From assembly GCA_963727245.1 (NCBI GenBank), contig CAVSFO010000001.1, forward strand, positions 372,001 through 436,000: a stretch of 64,000 nucleotides of DNA, given 5' to 3'. The notes below the pieces were generated by a model. The model did not search any database and was not told the DNA's origin. It saw only the letters and a list, made by a program, of their open reading frames with translations. Positions 1-8,338 of the stretch are shown one piece after another. Origin of the DNA: JBKQVT01 sp963727245. Lineage in GTDB: Bacteria > Planctomycetota > Planctomycetia > Pirellulales > Thermoguttaceae. The translations under genes were made by a program, and so were the position numbers. Each line of letters opens with the position of its first letter. The first letter of the stretch is position 1.

Positions 1-21
1 AACGCCCACTTTCCGGGCCAT
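1..21 (-). CDS. Start of probable HdrA-type subunit (partial)
   Basis: An ATG at 19-21 opens a frame reading M-A-R-K-V-G-V before the window ends. It lies 32 bases after the stop of the HdrC-HdrB fusion, and a GGGAGA ribosome-binding-like stretch sits at 28-33. HdrA flavoproteins commonly begin with a very similar M-x-(R/K)-(K)-(I/V)-G-V segment, and hdrA beside hdrBC is the usual arrangement. Only seven codons are visible, so the identity rests on context and this short resemblance. Confidence 0.45.
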
Positions 22-53
22 GATCGGTCTCCCATCCATTGTGCAGGTAGCTC

Positions 54-1517
54 TCAGGTGCTGGCCGCAACGGCCCCGCCCAGCTTGGCCTCGATGACCG
101 GCCGGGCGGCCACGATCTCTTTGCCGAAGCCCAATTTCTCCGGCGCGATCCCAAAAGCGATCCCCATCAACTGCGTGAAGAAGATGATGGGCAGCTTGAA
201 GTCGGCGCGGAAATGGTCGTTGACCCGGCTCTGATAGGCGTCGAGGTTCAACTGGCACATCGGGCACATGCAGAGGATCATGTCGGCGCGGCTGTCCACG
301 GCGCTTTGCAGCAGCCGGCGGATCAGCTCGAAGGCCTGCGGCTCGCTGATCTGGGTCATGTGGCCGCCGCAACACTGGGCCTTGACCGGATAATCGACGA
401 CCTCGGCACCCAGCCAGTGGAACAGCTCGTCCATTTTCATAGGGTACTCGCTGCTGTCCACGTCGGCCATGGGCCGCACCCACTGGCAGCCGTAGTAGGG
501 GGCGATCCGCAGGCCCGACAGAGGCCGGACCACCTTGTCGCGGATGGCGGCCTCGCCGACGTCGGCGTGGATCACGTCGAGGAAATGGCGGACGCGGACG
601 CGGCCCGCCTGGTAGCGCAAACCGCCCGCCTCCAGGCAGGCGTTCACCCGGCCGTTCATCTCCGCGTTTTCGCTCATCAGCCGGTCGGTCTTCTTCAGGT
701 TGAGGAAACAGGCGGCGCAGGGCGCCACCAGTTGATCGAGCTTGGGATCGACCAGGGCGAGGTTGCGGGCGATCACCGCGCAGGCGGTCAACTCGTCCTG
801 CGAGAAGTATTCCGTGGCCCCGCAGCAGTTCCAGTCGTCGAGCTCCTCCAGGTCCAGCCGCAGCGTGTCGGCCACAGCGCGGACCGAGATATCGTAGGAC
901 TCAAGGTTTTTTTCCAGCGAACATCCGGGATAGTAAGCGTATTTCACGAGGCTCCTCCCAACTGGCGCGCCTTTCTTGATGATGGCCTGCAACTGTTCGA
1001 TATTCTTGATCTTCTTGGGGATCAGCGACATCCGGCCGCGGGTAAACATGGACAACCCCAGCGGGCCCATCCGCAGCAGCGCCAGCGGCTTGTTGAAAAG
1101 GTAGTAGCGGCTGGCCAGGCCGAGCTCGAAGCTGCGGCCGTAGCGGTCCAGCAGGTTGGTGAAGGTCTTGGCCAGGGCGGGGGCGTCGGTGTCCTTGGCC
1201 AGGCCGTCGCGGATCGCCAGCCGCTTCAGGCAGTACATCAATTCCGTGATGGGGATGTTCTGCGGGCAGCGCGTGGTGCAGAAGTAGCAGGAGACGCAGC
1301 ACCACATCGTGTTCGACGACAGCACCTTGGTCCGCTCGTCGGCGTTGATCATGGCGAACAAGGCGCGGGGCGTATACTGCATGTCGGCCCCGTTGGGACA
1401 GGATCCGCCGCAACTGCCGCATTGCAGGCAATGGACAATCTGCTCGCCGCCGGGCGTCCCTTCGATCACCTCGTGAAGGAACGATGAGCCGCGCTGTTGG
1501 TGTGACGTGTCGATCAT
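54..1517 (-). CDS. Heterodisulfide reductase HdrC-HdrB fusion
   Basis: A 487-residue iron-sulfur protein. The N-terminal third is HdrC-like, with two 4Fe-4S ferredoxin motifs (C30, C33, C36, C40-P and C74, C77, C80, C84-P). The C-terminal half is HdrB-like with two cysteine-rich CCG domains: Y-Y-P-G-C near residue 195 followed by W-N-C-C-G, and Y-Y-G-C followed by Q-C-C-G-G. In HdrABC-type complexes these parts pass electrons from the bifurcating flavoprotein HdrA to a disulfide or other acceptor. HdrB and HdrC are separate in methanogens; fusions are known in bacterial Hdr-like complexes. The start ATG (1515-1517) lies 37 bases after the stop of the upstream regulator, so the two are probably cotranscribed. 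The physiological acceptor cannot be told from sequence. Confidence 0.85.
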   Translation of the reverse strand: MIDTSHQQRGSSFLHEVIEGTPGGEQIVHCLQCGSCGGSCPNGADMQYTPRALFAMINADERTKVLSSNTMWCCVSCYFCTTRCPQNIPITELMYCLKRLAIRDGLAKDTDAPALAKTFTNLLDRYGRSFELGLASRYYLFNKPLALLRMGPLGLSMFTRGRMSLIPKKIKNIEQLQAIIKKGAPVGRSLVKYAYYPGCSLEKNLESYDISVRAVADTLRLDLEELDDWNCCGATEYFSQDELTACAVIARNLALVDPKLDQLVAPCAACFLNLKKTDRLMSENAEMNGRVNACLEAGGLRYQAGRVRVRHFLDVIHADVGEAAIRDKVVRPLSGLRIAPYYGCQWVRPMADVDSSEYPMKMDELFHWLGAEVVDYPVKAQCCGGHMTQISEPQAFELIRRLLQSAVDSRADMILCMCPMCQLNLDAYQSRVNDHFRADFKLPIIFFTQLMGIAFGIAPEKLGFGKEIVAARPVIEAKLGGAVAAST

Positions 1518-1554
1518 GGATGCCCTTCCCCAGTATCCGCTGGATTGTCCGTTT

Positions 1555-3136
1555 TCAGTACGACGCCATTTCCCGCACGATGTGCTCGGCCAACGCGGCC
1601 GTGGTCCGCCCGTCCAACCCGCTCAGGCCGCCCACCGCGTCCGGCTGCACGGCCAGGGTCGTGACGCGGACCACGTTGTCGCCCGAGGGCAGGCCGAATT
1701 CGGCCTTCGTGTCCCGCGCCAGGCTGCCGGGCAACAGACCGCCGTCCTTGGCCAGCAGCACCATCACGCGATCGCAGGCCCCGGCCGCCTTGAGCACGGC
1801 GGCGGGCGTGATGCTCGCTTCGCCGGGGGTCATCACCACCGGGAACAGCCCCTCCAACAACTTGTTGCCAATCTGCGAGCCCAGCCCTTCGCGGCGCCGC
1901 AGCAGCCCGGCGCGGCCAGCAACTGCACCTTGTGGCCGTTGCGATTGGTGATGCTGATGCTGCCCACCGCCTCGGCGCCGCCGCCGCGGTCGGCCTTGGC
2001 CGCGTGCGGCTCCGGCGGCCGGAAGGCCGCGTCCAGAATGTCGGCGATCTCGTTGTCGTCAAACGGCTCCACGGCGTAATAGAAGATGCGGTGCCCGCGG
2101 TAGTTGCTCTCCCACTGGTCGCGCGCCGAGGCGACCACCACGATCTTCAGCGCCGGCGAGTTGGAATTGACCTGGGCGACCAGCTCGGGCCCGTCCGCGC
2201 CGCACGAGGCGGCGTCGATCAGCAAGACGCGGCAGTCGCCGCCGCCCAGCGCCGCAACCAGCTCGTCGCCGCCCTTGGCCAGTCGCACGCGGCAACCCAG
2301 CGACCGCAACCGCTCGGATTGGCTGTTGGCGGACGACGGGTCGGCATTGACCAGGAGGACCCGCCGCGGCTGGCAGGAATTCACCTCTTCTTCGAACCGC
2401 GTGGTGCAGAGACAGGCGATCCAGCCCCGCCCGCACGGATCGCCGGTCACCAGGGCGGGCTCGTCGGCCAGGGCGTCGTTGACGCCGGCGACCACGCCGG
2501 AGACGGGCGCCCGGATCATGGCCGGCGGCTTGCCGGCGATGGAGAGGGCGGCCAGGGGCAGCCCTTGATAGACCACTTCGCCGATCCGCGGCAGACGGAC
2601 ACTCTTGACCGTCTCGCCCCGCAGACCCGGCAGCACGGCCCCGACGCACGCCGAGCCGTCGCTCTCCAGTCGGAACCATGATTCGTCGAAAAAGAGGATT
2701 TCTTCGGGCTGGGCGTCTTGCGGACCGAGCGGGCCGGCGGCCTGCGGCGTCTCCTCGCTCTTGTTTTTCCATTGGGCCATCACCCGCTGCACCGCGTGGG
2801 TGATCTCCTCCGGCCGAAACGGCTTGGTGATGTAGTCCGAGGCCCCCAGCCGCATGGCCGCGCTGGCATTGGGAATGCTCGGATAGCCGGTCATGATGAG
2901 CACGGGCTGGTCGGGCTTGGTTTCCCGCAGCCGTTCCAGGAACTGGATGCCGTCGATTTTCGGCATCTTGATGTCCAGCAGGATGGCCGCGTACTCGCCG
3001 TGCAGGGCGCAGTTGAGCCCCTCGCAAGCGTCCGTGTTGACCTCGACCTGGAATCCTTGCGCGAAAAGATCCGCCGGCAGGCCTGACAGATCACTTCCTC
3101 GTCGTCCACGACCAGCAATTTCGGATTGTCAGACAT
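1555..3136 (-). CDS. Response regulator with lipoyl H-protein-like domain (two frame breaks)
   Basis: Restored, this is about 527 residues. Order of parts: a CheY-type receiver (start M-S-D-N-P-K-L-L-V-V-D-D-E-E, phosphoacceptor in L-L-D-I-K-M-P, conserved lysine in I-T-K-P-F); a glycine-cleavage-H-like domain ending in A-P-V-S-G and D-P-C-G-R-G-W; a second receiver-like domain (R-R-V-L-L-V-N-A-D, L-L-I-D-A); and a C-terminal domain I do not recognise. A lysine (codon 2529-2531, about residue 203) stands exactly seven residues before A-P-V-S-G, the place of the lipoyl-lysine in GcvH. There is no DNA-binding domain, so it may act by protein contact. The frame breaks near 3061-3070, where one missing base would restore the receiver, and again near 1895-1915. 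The gene sits directly upstream of hdrCB, so a role in Hdr electron transfer or its control is inferred. Confidence 0.7.
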
Positions 3137-3634
3137 GACATCTCCCCATTGGTTTACTCGACGTGGATATCCGCATCTGTCAGCTAGCTAGCACCGAGCA
3201 TGAAGCCTTTCGCAAAGCGCGTGCCGAAGATGAGGAGACGGCCGGCGAGTGAATCGACTTCGAGCCGCCATGACGGTTACAAAGCGTTACTGGGAAGCAG
3301 ATTACGCCACGAGCGATGGACGAGCGGATGCGGCGATTTGTGCACCAGTCAGGGGGTGTCTCGGATGATTAGGGCCGATATTCGTATAAACTGTTCATAC
3401 GGTGTATCGGCAGACGATACGCCGAAGTGCTGCGAGGGCGGCAGTTTCGTAGACCGCATCTCTCACCGTAGGGTGGGACAAGGTCGCGTGGCTTCTGGTG
3501 GGTCTTCGCAAACCGCATCTGGCTTGAATTTCAGGTTGGGGAGGAACCAACGTTCGGCGAGCAACCGAAGTCCCACCAGGTTTGCGGTTTGCTCGACCCA
3601 CCCTACATGTTCGTGAGAAATGCGGGGTAGTCCA
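3137..3634. other. Intergenic region upstream of the Hdr locus
   Basis: 498 bases without a convincing gene. The right part holds the 139-bp repeat listed at 3468-3606. The left part should contain the promoter for the leftward regulator-hdr operon, but I see no clear -35/-10 pair. An open frame at 3200-3616 (+) has atypical composition and runs through the repeat, so it is not called. Confidence 0.5.
3468..3606. repeat. Dispersed 139-bp repeat with GTAGGGTGGG ends (copy 1)
   Basis: It begins GTAGGGTGGG and ends with the inverted complement CCCACCCTAC. A second full copy lies at 14719-14858 and shares most of the interior, for example GTGGGTCTTCGCAAACCGCA. Shorter relatives with the same ends are at 45324-45358 and 48959-49042. 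Terminal inverted repeats and multiple dispersed copies suggest a non-autonomous mobile repeat. No coding capacity is apparent. Confidence 0.75.
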
Positions 3635-4477
3635 TTACACAAAGCGGAATCCTTGTGACTTGAATCGTGCCACTTCCGCCTTTGACGGCCAGCCGGCCAT
3701 GGGGGATGCCGGCCCGGCATCGGCGGCCGCCGGCCGCCCGGCTAACGACCTCTCGATGGCCGCTGGCACAAGCTGGGCGGCCAGGTCGCAAGCCGCCAGC
3801 ATGAGCCCGTGGAGCGTGCGATGGCCGGTTGCGTCCAGCGGCTGCTGGAGGACAATCGGACCGGCATCCAGCTTGGGCGACATCCAGTGGACCGAGACAC
3901 CCGCCCCGTGGCCGGCCAACAGCGCGTGGAACAGGGGTTCCCGGCCGCGATGCTGGGGCAATAGCGAGAAATGGACGTTCAAGCAGCCGAGCCGCGGCAG
4001 CTCCAGAAAATCCCCGCTGGCCGGCTGGGAAAACGCACAGACCAGCAGGTCCGGGCGAAGCCTTTTCAGCCGGGAACGAAAAGTGGGGTCGTCGATGTCG
4101 CTACGGGCCGGTCGCAGCACTTCGATGCCCCGGGCGCGGGCCAGCGCGGCCACGCTGCCCGGCTGGCCACCGAGCCCCAGCAGAAACCGCAGCCCGCCGA
4201 TTGCCGCCCCGGCCGCCTTGCAGCCGAATCGCAACGTGGCGAGGGGGCCATAGTAGCCGAGTCTCGCCCGCGTGACCGCCCCGAGGCCGCGGGCGCAGCC
4301 GGGATTGAGGTTCACGGCCTGAAAGGGACTCAAGCAAGCCACGCAGACCGGCCGGATGCTGCCGTGGTCCAGCACGGACGCCACCCAGCGGTGCGTATAG
4401 AGGCCGTCGTCCACGACCACGAGTCCAATTCGCGGCCGATCAGCTTTGAGCGTGCTTGGGGGACGGCTGAGGGTCAT
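3635..4477 (-). CDS. Formyltransferase-domain protein
   Basis: 280 residues with a formyl-transferase N-like fold. The catalytic triad of methionyl-tRNA/GART formyltransferases is visible: N167 and H169 in C-L-N-V-H-F-S-L-L-P-Q-H-R-G, and D204 in K-L-D-A-G-P-I-V. It lacks the usual C-terminal tRNA-binding domain of Fmt (about 310 residues), so it probably formylates a small molecule or amino sugar rather than initiator tRNA. The chosen start ATG (4475-4477) overlaps the preceding radical SAM gene's stop by four bases (ATGA), implying translational coupling. A longer frame to 4669 would run inside that gene and is unlikely. The substrate is unknown. Confidence 0.75.
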   Translation of the reverse strand: MTLSRPPSTLKADRPRIGLVVVDDGLYTHRWVASVLDHGSIRPVCVACLSPFQAVNLNPGCARGLGAVTRARLGYYGPLATLRFGCKAAGAAIGGLRFLLGLGGQPGSVAALARARGIEVLRPARSDIDDPTFRSRLKRLRPDLLVCAFSQPASGDFLELPRLGCLNVHFSLLPQHRGREPLFHALLAGHGAGVSVHWMSPKLDAGPIVLQQPLDATGHRTLHGLMLAACDLAAQLVPAAIERSLAGRPAAADAGPASPMAGWPSKAEVARFKSQGFRFV

Positions 4478-5394
4478 GGCCGCGGCCGCCCATGGAGCTT
4501 GCCGAGCACGGCCAGGACGCTGCGCAGGTCGCAGGCGAAGACCTGGGCCAACTCGGCCCAGCCGGCATATCCACACTCGCGGCAGATGCGATCGTTGCCC
4601 CGGGCACGGCAGCAGGAATAGAACGTGCGGCAGTCGGTCACGACGGAAAGGTCCAACGGGCGCCGCCAATTGTTCCGGCCCAGCGCCCGCAGCCCGCCGT
4701 AGCTATTCATGATCGGGTAGCCGCGGCGTTTGAGTTCCGTGGCCTGCTCGGCCAGTCGGGCCCGCTCCACCATGCTCAAGGCCAGGTGTTCGACGCCCGG
4801 GTAGGGAATGTGGAAGTTGACCAGGATTCCGCGCAGCCGGCGGGAAGCGGCGGCGAAATCGGCCAGGAAAGCCAGGTCGTCCCGATTCTGCCGGTTGAAC
4901 GTCACGTTGGCGAAGATGTAAGGATGGCGGCTTGTTTCGACGTTGGCAATCACCCGCTCGAACGAGCCGCCGCGGATCGAGTCGTGGGAGCCGGGCCGCC
5001 CGTCCAGGCTCACGGAAAATGAGTCCGGGTCGGCGTCCAGGGGAAAGGTGCCGTTGGTGCAGACGGCGACGTGGAAGAAGCCGATCCCCTTGGCCTCGTC
5101 GACCACGTGGTCGAGCCGCCGGCTGCCGTCTTGCCAGGCGAAGGGCTCGCCTCCTTGAATGTAGAGATAGCGGGCGCCCATGGCGTACAAGGTGCGAAGG
5201 CTTCGCAGCACGAGTTCCAGGGGAGCATGGCCCGCCCCCTGGTTCTTTCGCCAGCAGTGGGCGCAAGCGAGGTTGCACACGTCGGTCAGCGAAATGCCGC
5301 CCACGACCGGCAGGGGTCGGCGGCGGGCCAGGCTGCCGGCCAAGCGCAGGAAGTACCAGGCTTTTCCGCCCAGGGAGCCGCCAGCGCGTCCCAT
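4474..5394 (-). CDS. Radical SAM protein
   Basis: 306 residues. The 4Fe-4S motif C40-x3-C44-x2-C47 is in D-V-C-N-L-A-C-A-H-C, followed by the G-G-E-P strand (I-Q-G-G-E-P-F). A C-terminal cysteine cluster (D-C-R-T-F-Y-S-C-C, then R-I-C-R-E-C) suggests an extra iron-sulfur site of SPASM/twitch type. The general architecture is that of single-domain radical SAM enzymes acting on lipids or peptides, but I cannot assign a substrate. The start overlaps the stop of the upstream HemN-like gene by one base (TAATG) and its own stop overlaps the formyltransferase start, so the three form one tightly coupled operon. Confidence 0.8.
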   Translation of the reverse strand: MGRAGGSLGGKAWYFLRLAGSLARRRPLPVVGGISLTDVCNLACAHCWRKNQGAGHAPLELVLRSLRTLYAMGARYLYIQGGEPFAWQDGSRRLDHVVDEAKGIGFFHVAVCTNGTFPLDADPDSFSVSLDGRPGSHDSIRGGSFERVIANVETSRHPYIFANVTFNRQNRDDLAFLADFAAASRRLRGILVNFHIPYPGVEHLALSMVERARLAEQATELKRRGYPIMNSYGGLRALGRNNWRRPLDLSVVTDCRTFYSCCRARGNDRICRECGYAGWAELAQVFACDLRSVLAVLGKLHGRPRP

Positions 5395-6734
5395 TAGAGC
5401 CGCACCTCCCGCGGCCAGGCCTCTTGGCGGCAGCGGCCCCAGAGGCGATTGATGTAGTTGAGCGAGTATTCGTTCTGGAAGCGATGGACCCAGTAGGCGG
5501 CGCCCTCAGTGACCAGGTAGGAGCCGTTGTGTCGCTCCATCACGCCCAGGCGCAGCAGCGGCCTGAGGAGCCTGCCGAAGACCGCCTCCAAATCCTCGCC
5601 GAACAACTCCTGGAAATCGGCGCCGCTGAGCTTCATTTCGTAGACGCGCCAGTACAGCCAATAGGCCATCTCCAGCCGCCGGTCCACGGGCAGGACCAGG
5701 GCGACGGGAGAGCGGTCCGGCAGCGCGGCTGCATACTCGTCGATCGAGAAGGTGTTGACGCAGAACTGCCTGCCGGTCATCGAGGCCGCGCTGGGGCCGA
5801 AGCCCAGGTAGTGATGCCGGGTGATCGAGCTGAACTTCTTCTTCCTCGGCCGCAGGAAGGACCAGACGGCGCACTGCTCCAGGCCGTGCTCGCGGCAGCG
5901 CCGGCGGATCAGGTCCAACATCCGCCGGATCACGTCCCCGCGGGGGCGGTCGATCCCGGCCAGCCCCAACTGCTGCCCCCATTCGGTATAGGGGAAACCG
6001 AAGATCGGGTACGTCGAGAGCTGATCGACTCCCAAGGCCAGCACCCGGCAGAGGTCGCGGTCCAATTCGTCGAGCGTCTGCGTGGGCAATGCGAACATCA
6101 GATCGACGTTGACGGCCTCGAAACCGTGCGCGGCCGCCCGGCGGACGGCGTCCTCGGCCGCGGCGGCATCATGGGAACGACCGACGATCGCCAGCAGCCG
6201 GTCCGAAAGGCTCTCGACGCCGACCGACAGCATGGTGACGCCCGAGTCTCGCAGCCGCCCAAGGCAGTCGTCGTCCATGGCGGCAGGGTGCAGCTCGACG
6301 CACACGTCGCCGGCCGGCCCGAAGGCCGCGGCCAGATGGGCCAGAAGCCGGGCGAGCCCCTCGGGCACGACCGTGGGAGTGCCGCCGCCAACGTACAGCG
6401 ACACGACTGGCGGCCGCGGGCCGCCGCTGCCGGCCAGTCCCCCGGCCATCTGCCGTGCGCGGAGGCCGATTTCCTGGTGGGCTGCCGCTTCGTAGCGGCG
6501 GTAGAGCGTCTCGTCGAACTTCACCCGATGGTAAGGGCAATAAGGGCAGAGGTTATGACAAAACGGGACGTGCAGGTAGAGCCCGAGCCGTTGCACCCCC
6601 GCCGGCGGCTCCGTTTCGCCCGGCCGCATGGCCAGCGGCGCGAAGCTGCCGGTCACCAGGCGTTTCAGCAGCGGTTTCCACGCCCAGCGGGCGGGCCGAA
6701 GCCCGAACAGGAGGTCGTCGATTGGCAGGCTCAT
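5394..6734 (-). CDS. HemN-like radical SAM enzyme
   Basis: About 446 residues from the ATG at 6732-6734; an upstream in-frame ATG at 6786-6788 would add 18 residues, and neither has a well-placed Shine-Dalgarno. The motif L-Y-L-H-V-P-F-C-x3-C-x2-C (C59, C63, C66), V-G-G-G-T-P-T and the H-Y-L-G-F-G-P segment are typical of the coproporphyrinogen dehydrogenase family and its paralogues. The family contains true HemN and many HemW-like or methyltransferase-like members; the unusual C-P-Y-C-P-Y-H and linkage to another radical SAM gene and a formyltransferase argue against housekeeping haem synthesis. It is the first gene of the three-gene operon, 197 bases downstream of the two-component regulator. 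Confidence 0.75.
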   Translation of the reverse strand: MSLPIDDLLFGLRPARWAWKPLLKRLVTGSFAPLAMRPGETEPPAGVQRLGLYLHVPFCHNLCPYCPYHRVKFDETLYRRYEAAAHQEIGLRARQMAGGLAGSGGPRPPVVSLYVGGGTPTVVPEGLARLLAHLAAAFGPAGDVCVELHPAAMDDDCLGRLRDSGVTMLSVGVESLSDRLLAIVGRSHDAAAAEDAVRRAAAHGFEAVNVDLMFALPTQTLDELDRDLCRVLALGVDQLSTYPIFGFPYTEWGQQLGLAGIDRPRGDVIRRMLDLIRRRCREHGLEQCAVWSFLRPRKKKFSSITRHHYLGFGPSAASMTGRQFCVNTFSIDEYAAALPDRSPVALVLPVDRRLEMAYWLYWRVYEMKLSGADFQELFGEDLEAVFGRLLRPLLRLGVMERHNGSYLVTEGAAYWVHRFQNEYSLNYINRLWGRCRQEAWPREVRL

Positions 6735-6931
6735 GGAACGGCAACCGGATAACGAGGTTCTTGCCTCGGGGATCGCGCCAGCGGGCATTCACCTGAGATG
6801 GCGAGGTAAAACGGTCAATATAACACGCAGCCGGCAGGCTGGCGGCAGTGGCGTCGCCGGCCGCTTCAGTTCCCACCGGCCGCAGCCGGTGGGCTTGGAG
6901 GGCGGGGGCATCCCCAATCTCTCGCTCCGCC

Positions 6932-8335
6932 CTACTCCAGCCCGTCCGCGCTGAGGCCCTGCTTGCGCATCAAGGCATGGAAGTTCGTCCGCTGCATGCC
7001 GACGGCTTCGGCCGCCTTGCTGACGTTGCCGGCCGCGCGCTTCAGGGCCGCAATCACGAAGCGGCGCTCCAAGTCGTCGATCGCGGCCTTGCTGACCTGG
7101 TGCTTGAGCCGCCGAAACTCCTCCCAACTGAGCGGCAGTTGCGTGACGGCGCCGCGCACCTGGGCCTGGCGGATCTCGGCCGGCAAGTGGAACAGGTCGA
7201 TGCGGTCTCCTTCGCAGAGAATCGCCAGCCGCTCGACGATGTTGCGCAACTCGCGGACGTTCCCCGGCCAGTGGTAGCTTTCCATTTGGCACATCGCCTC
7301 GGACGTGAAGCCCTTGACTTCGACCTCCATCTTCTTGCAGAAGCGTTCCAGGAACCACATGGCCAGCAAGGGGATGTCGCCTTGCCGCTCGCGGAGCGGG
7401 GGCAGGAAGATGGGCACGACGTTGAGACGGTAATAAAGGTCCTCGCGGAACTCGCCCTCGCGGACCAACTCGGCCAGGTCGCGATTGGTGGCGGCGATGA
7501 GGCGGATGTTCACTTCGTGCTCGGCAGTGTCGCCCACCTTGCGGAGCAGCTTGGTTTCCAGCACCCGCAGCAGCTTGCCTTGGGTCTCCATGCTGAGGTT
7601 GCCGACTTCGTCGAGGAAGAGCGTGCCCTGGTGGGCGACCTCGAAGAGTCCCTGCTTGGTGGCGATGGCCCCGGAGAAGGAGCCTTTGACGTGGCCGAAG
7701 AGCTCGCTTTCCAGGAGCGTGGGGGCCAGGGCGGTGCAATCGCAGGCCAGCAGCGGATGGTCTTTGCGGCGGCTGAGACGGTGCACCGCGCGGACGACCA
7801 TCTCCTTGCCGGTGCCGCTCTCGCCGGTGATCAGCACCGTGCCTTCGCTGGGGGCCACGCGCTTGATCAGGGCGAAGACGTGCTCCATCGCCCGGCTCTC
7901 GCCGATGATCCCCTCGAAGCCCCGGTGGACTTCCAATTCGCGGCGCAACAAGGCGTTTTCGCGGACCAGCGCCGAGCGCTCCCAGACTTTCGAGAGGACC
8001 ATCCTCAGTTGATCGGGCGAGAAGGGCTTGCTGAGGTAGTCGGCGGCGCCCTGCTTCATGGCCTCGACGGCCGAGTCCACGGCGGCGTGGCCGGTGATGA
8101 TGACCACCTCGGAGGAGACGCCGGCCGCCTTGATCTGCCGGAGGACCTCCAGGCCGTCGATGCCCGGCATCTTCAGGTCCAGGAGGACCACGTCGAAGTC
8201 GCCGGAGAGGGCCGCCTGCAGGCCGGCCTTGGGGTCTTCGCAGCATTGCAGCTCGTGGCCGTCGGCCCCCAGGATCCGCCGGCAGGTCAGTCCGATCACG
8301 CGGTCATCGTCGATCAACAAGATGCGCTGTTGCAC
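6932..8335 (-). CDS. Sigma-54-dependent response regulator (NtrC family)
   Basis: 467 residues: receiver with D53 (L-L-D-L-K-M-P) and K103, AAA+ domain with Walker A G-E-S-G-T-G-K at 171-177 and Walker B L-F-L-D-E-V, and a C-terminal Fis-type helix-turn-helix (G-N-V-S-K-A-A-E-A-V-G-M). The sigma-54-contacting loop reads G-S-F-S-G-A (218-223) instead of the consensus G-A-F-T-G-A. It should activate sigma-54 promoters when phosphorylated by the kinase encoded three bases upstream. No convincing -24/-12 target was found in the window. Confidence 0.9.
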   Translation of the reverse strand: MQQRILLIDDDRVIGLTCRRILGADGHELQCCEDPKAGLQAALSGDFDVVLLDLKMPGIDGLEVLRQIKAAGVSSEVVIITGHAAVDSAVEAMKQGAADYLSKPFSPDQLRMVLSKVWERSALVRENALLRRELEVHRGFEGIIGESRAMEHVFALIKRVAPSEGTVLITGESGTGKEMVVRAVHRLSRRKDHPLLACDCTALAPTLLESELFGHVKGSFSGAIATKQGLFEVAHQGTLFLDEVGNLSMETQGKLLRVLETKLLRKVGDTAEHEVNIRLIAATNRDLAELVREGEFREDLYYRLNVVPIFLPPLRERQGDIPLLAMWFLERFCKKMEVEVKGFTSEAMCQMESYHWPGNVRELRNIVERLAILCEGDRIDLFHLPAEIRQAQVRGAVTQLPLSWEEFRRLKHQVSKAAIDDLERRFVIAALKRAAGNVSKAAEAVGMQRTNFHALMRKQGLSADGLE

Positions 8336-8338
8336 GGG

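Noticed and set aside
3200..3616. 138-codon open frame on the plus strand
   Set aside because: It runs through the dispersed repeat at 3468-3606, has no ribosome-binding site and a serine/arginine-rich composition unlike local genes.
3635..4477. Methionyl-tRNA formyltransferase (fmt)
   Set aside because: The C-terminal tRNA-binding domain is missing and no deformylase gene is near; only the formyl-transfer fold is supported.
5394..6734. True haem-synthesis HemN
   Set aside because: Context with another radical SAM gene and a formyltransferase and an altered region after the cysteine motif make a specialised role more likely.
4932..6752. Long plus-strand open frame opposite the radical SAM genes
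   Set aside because: Arginine-rich, without domains, and fully opposite two well-conserved enzymes.
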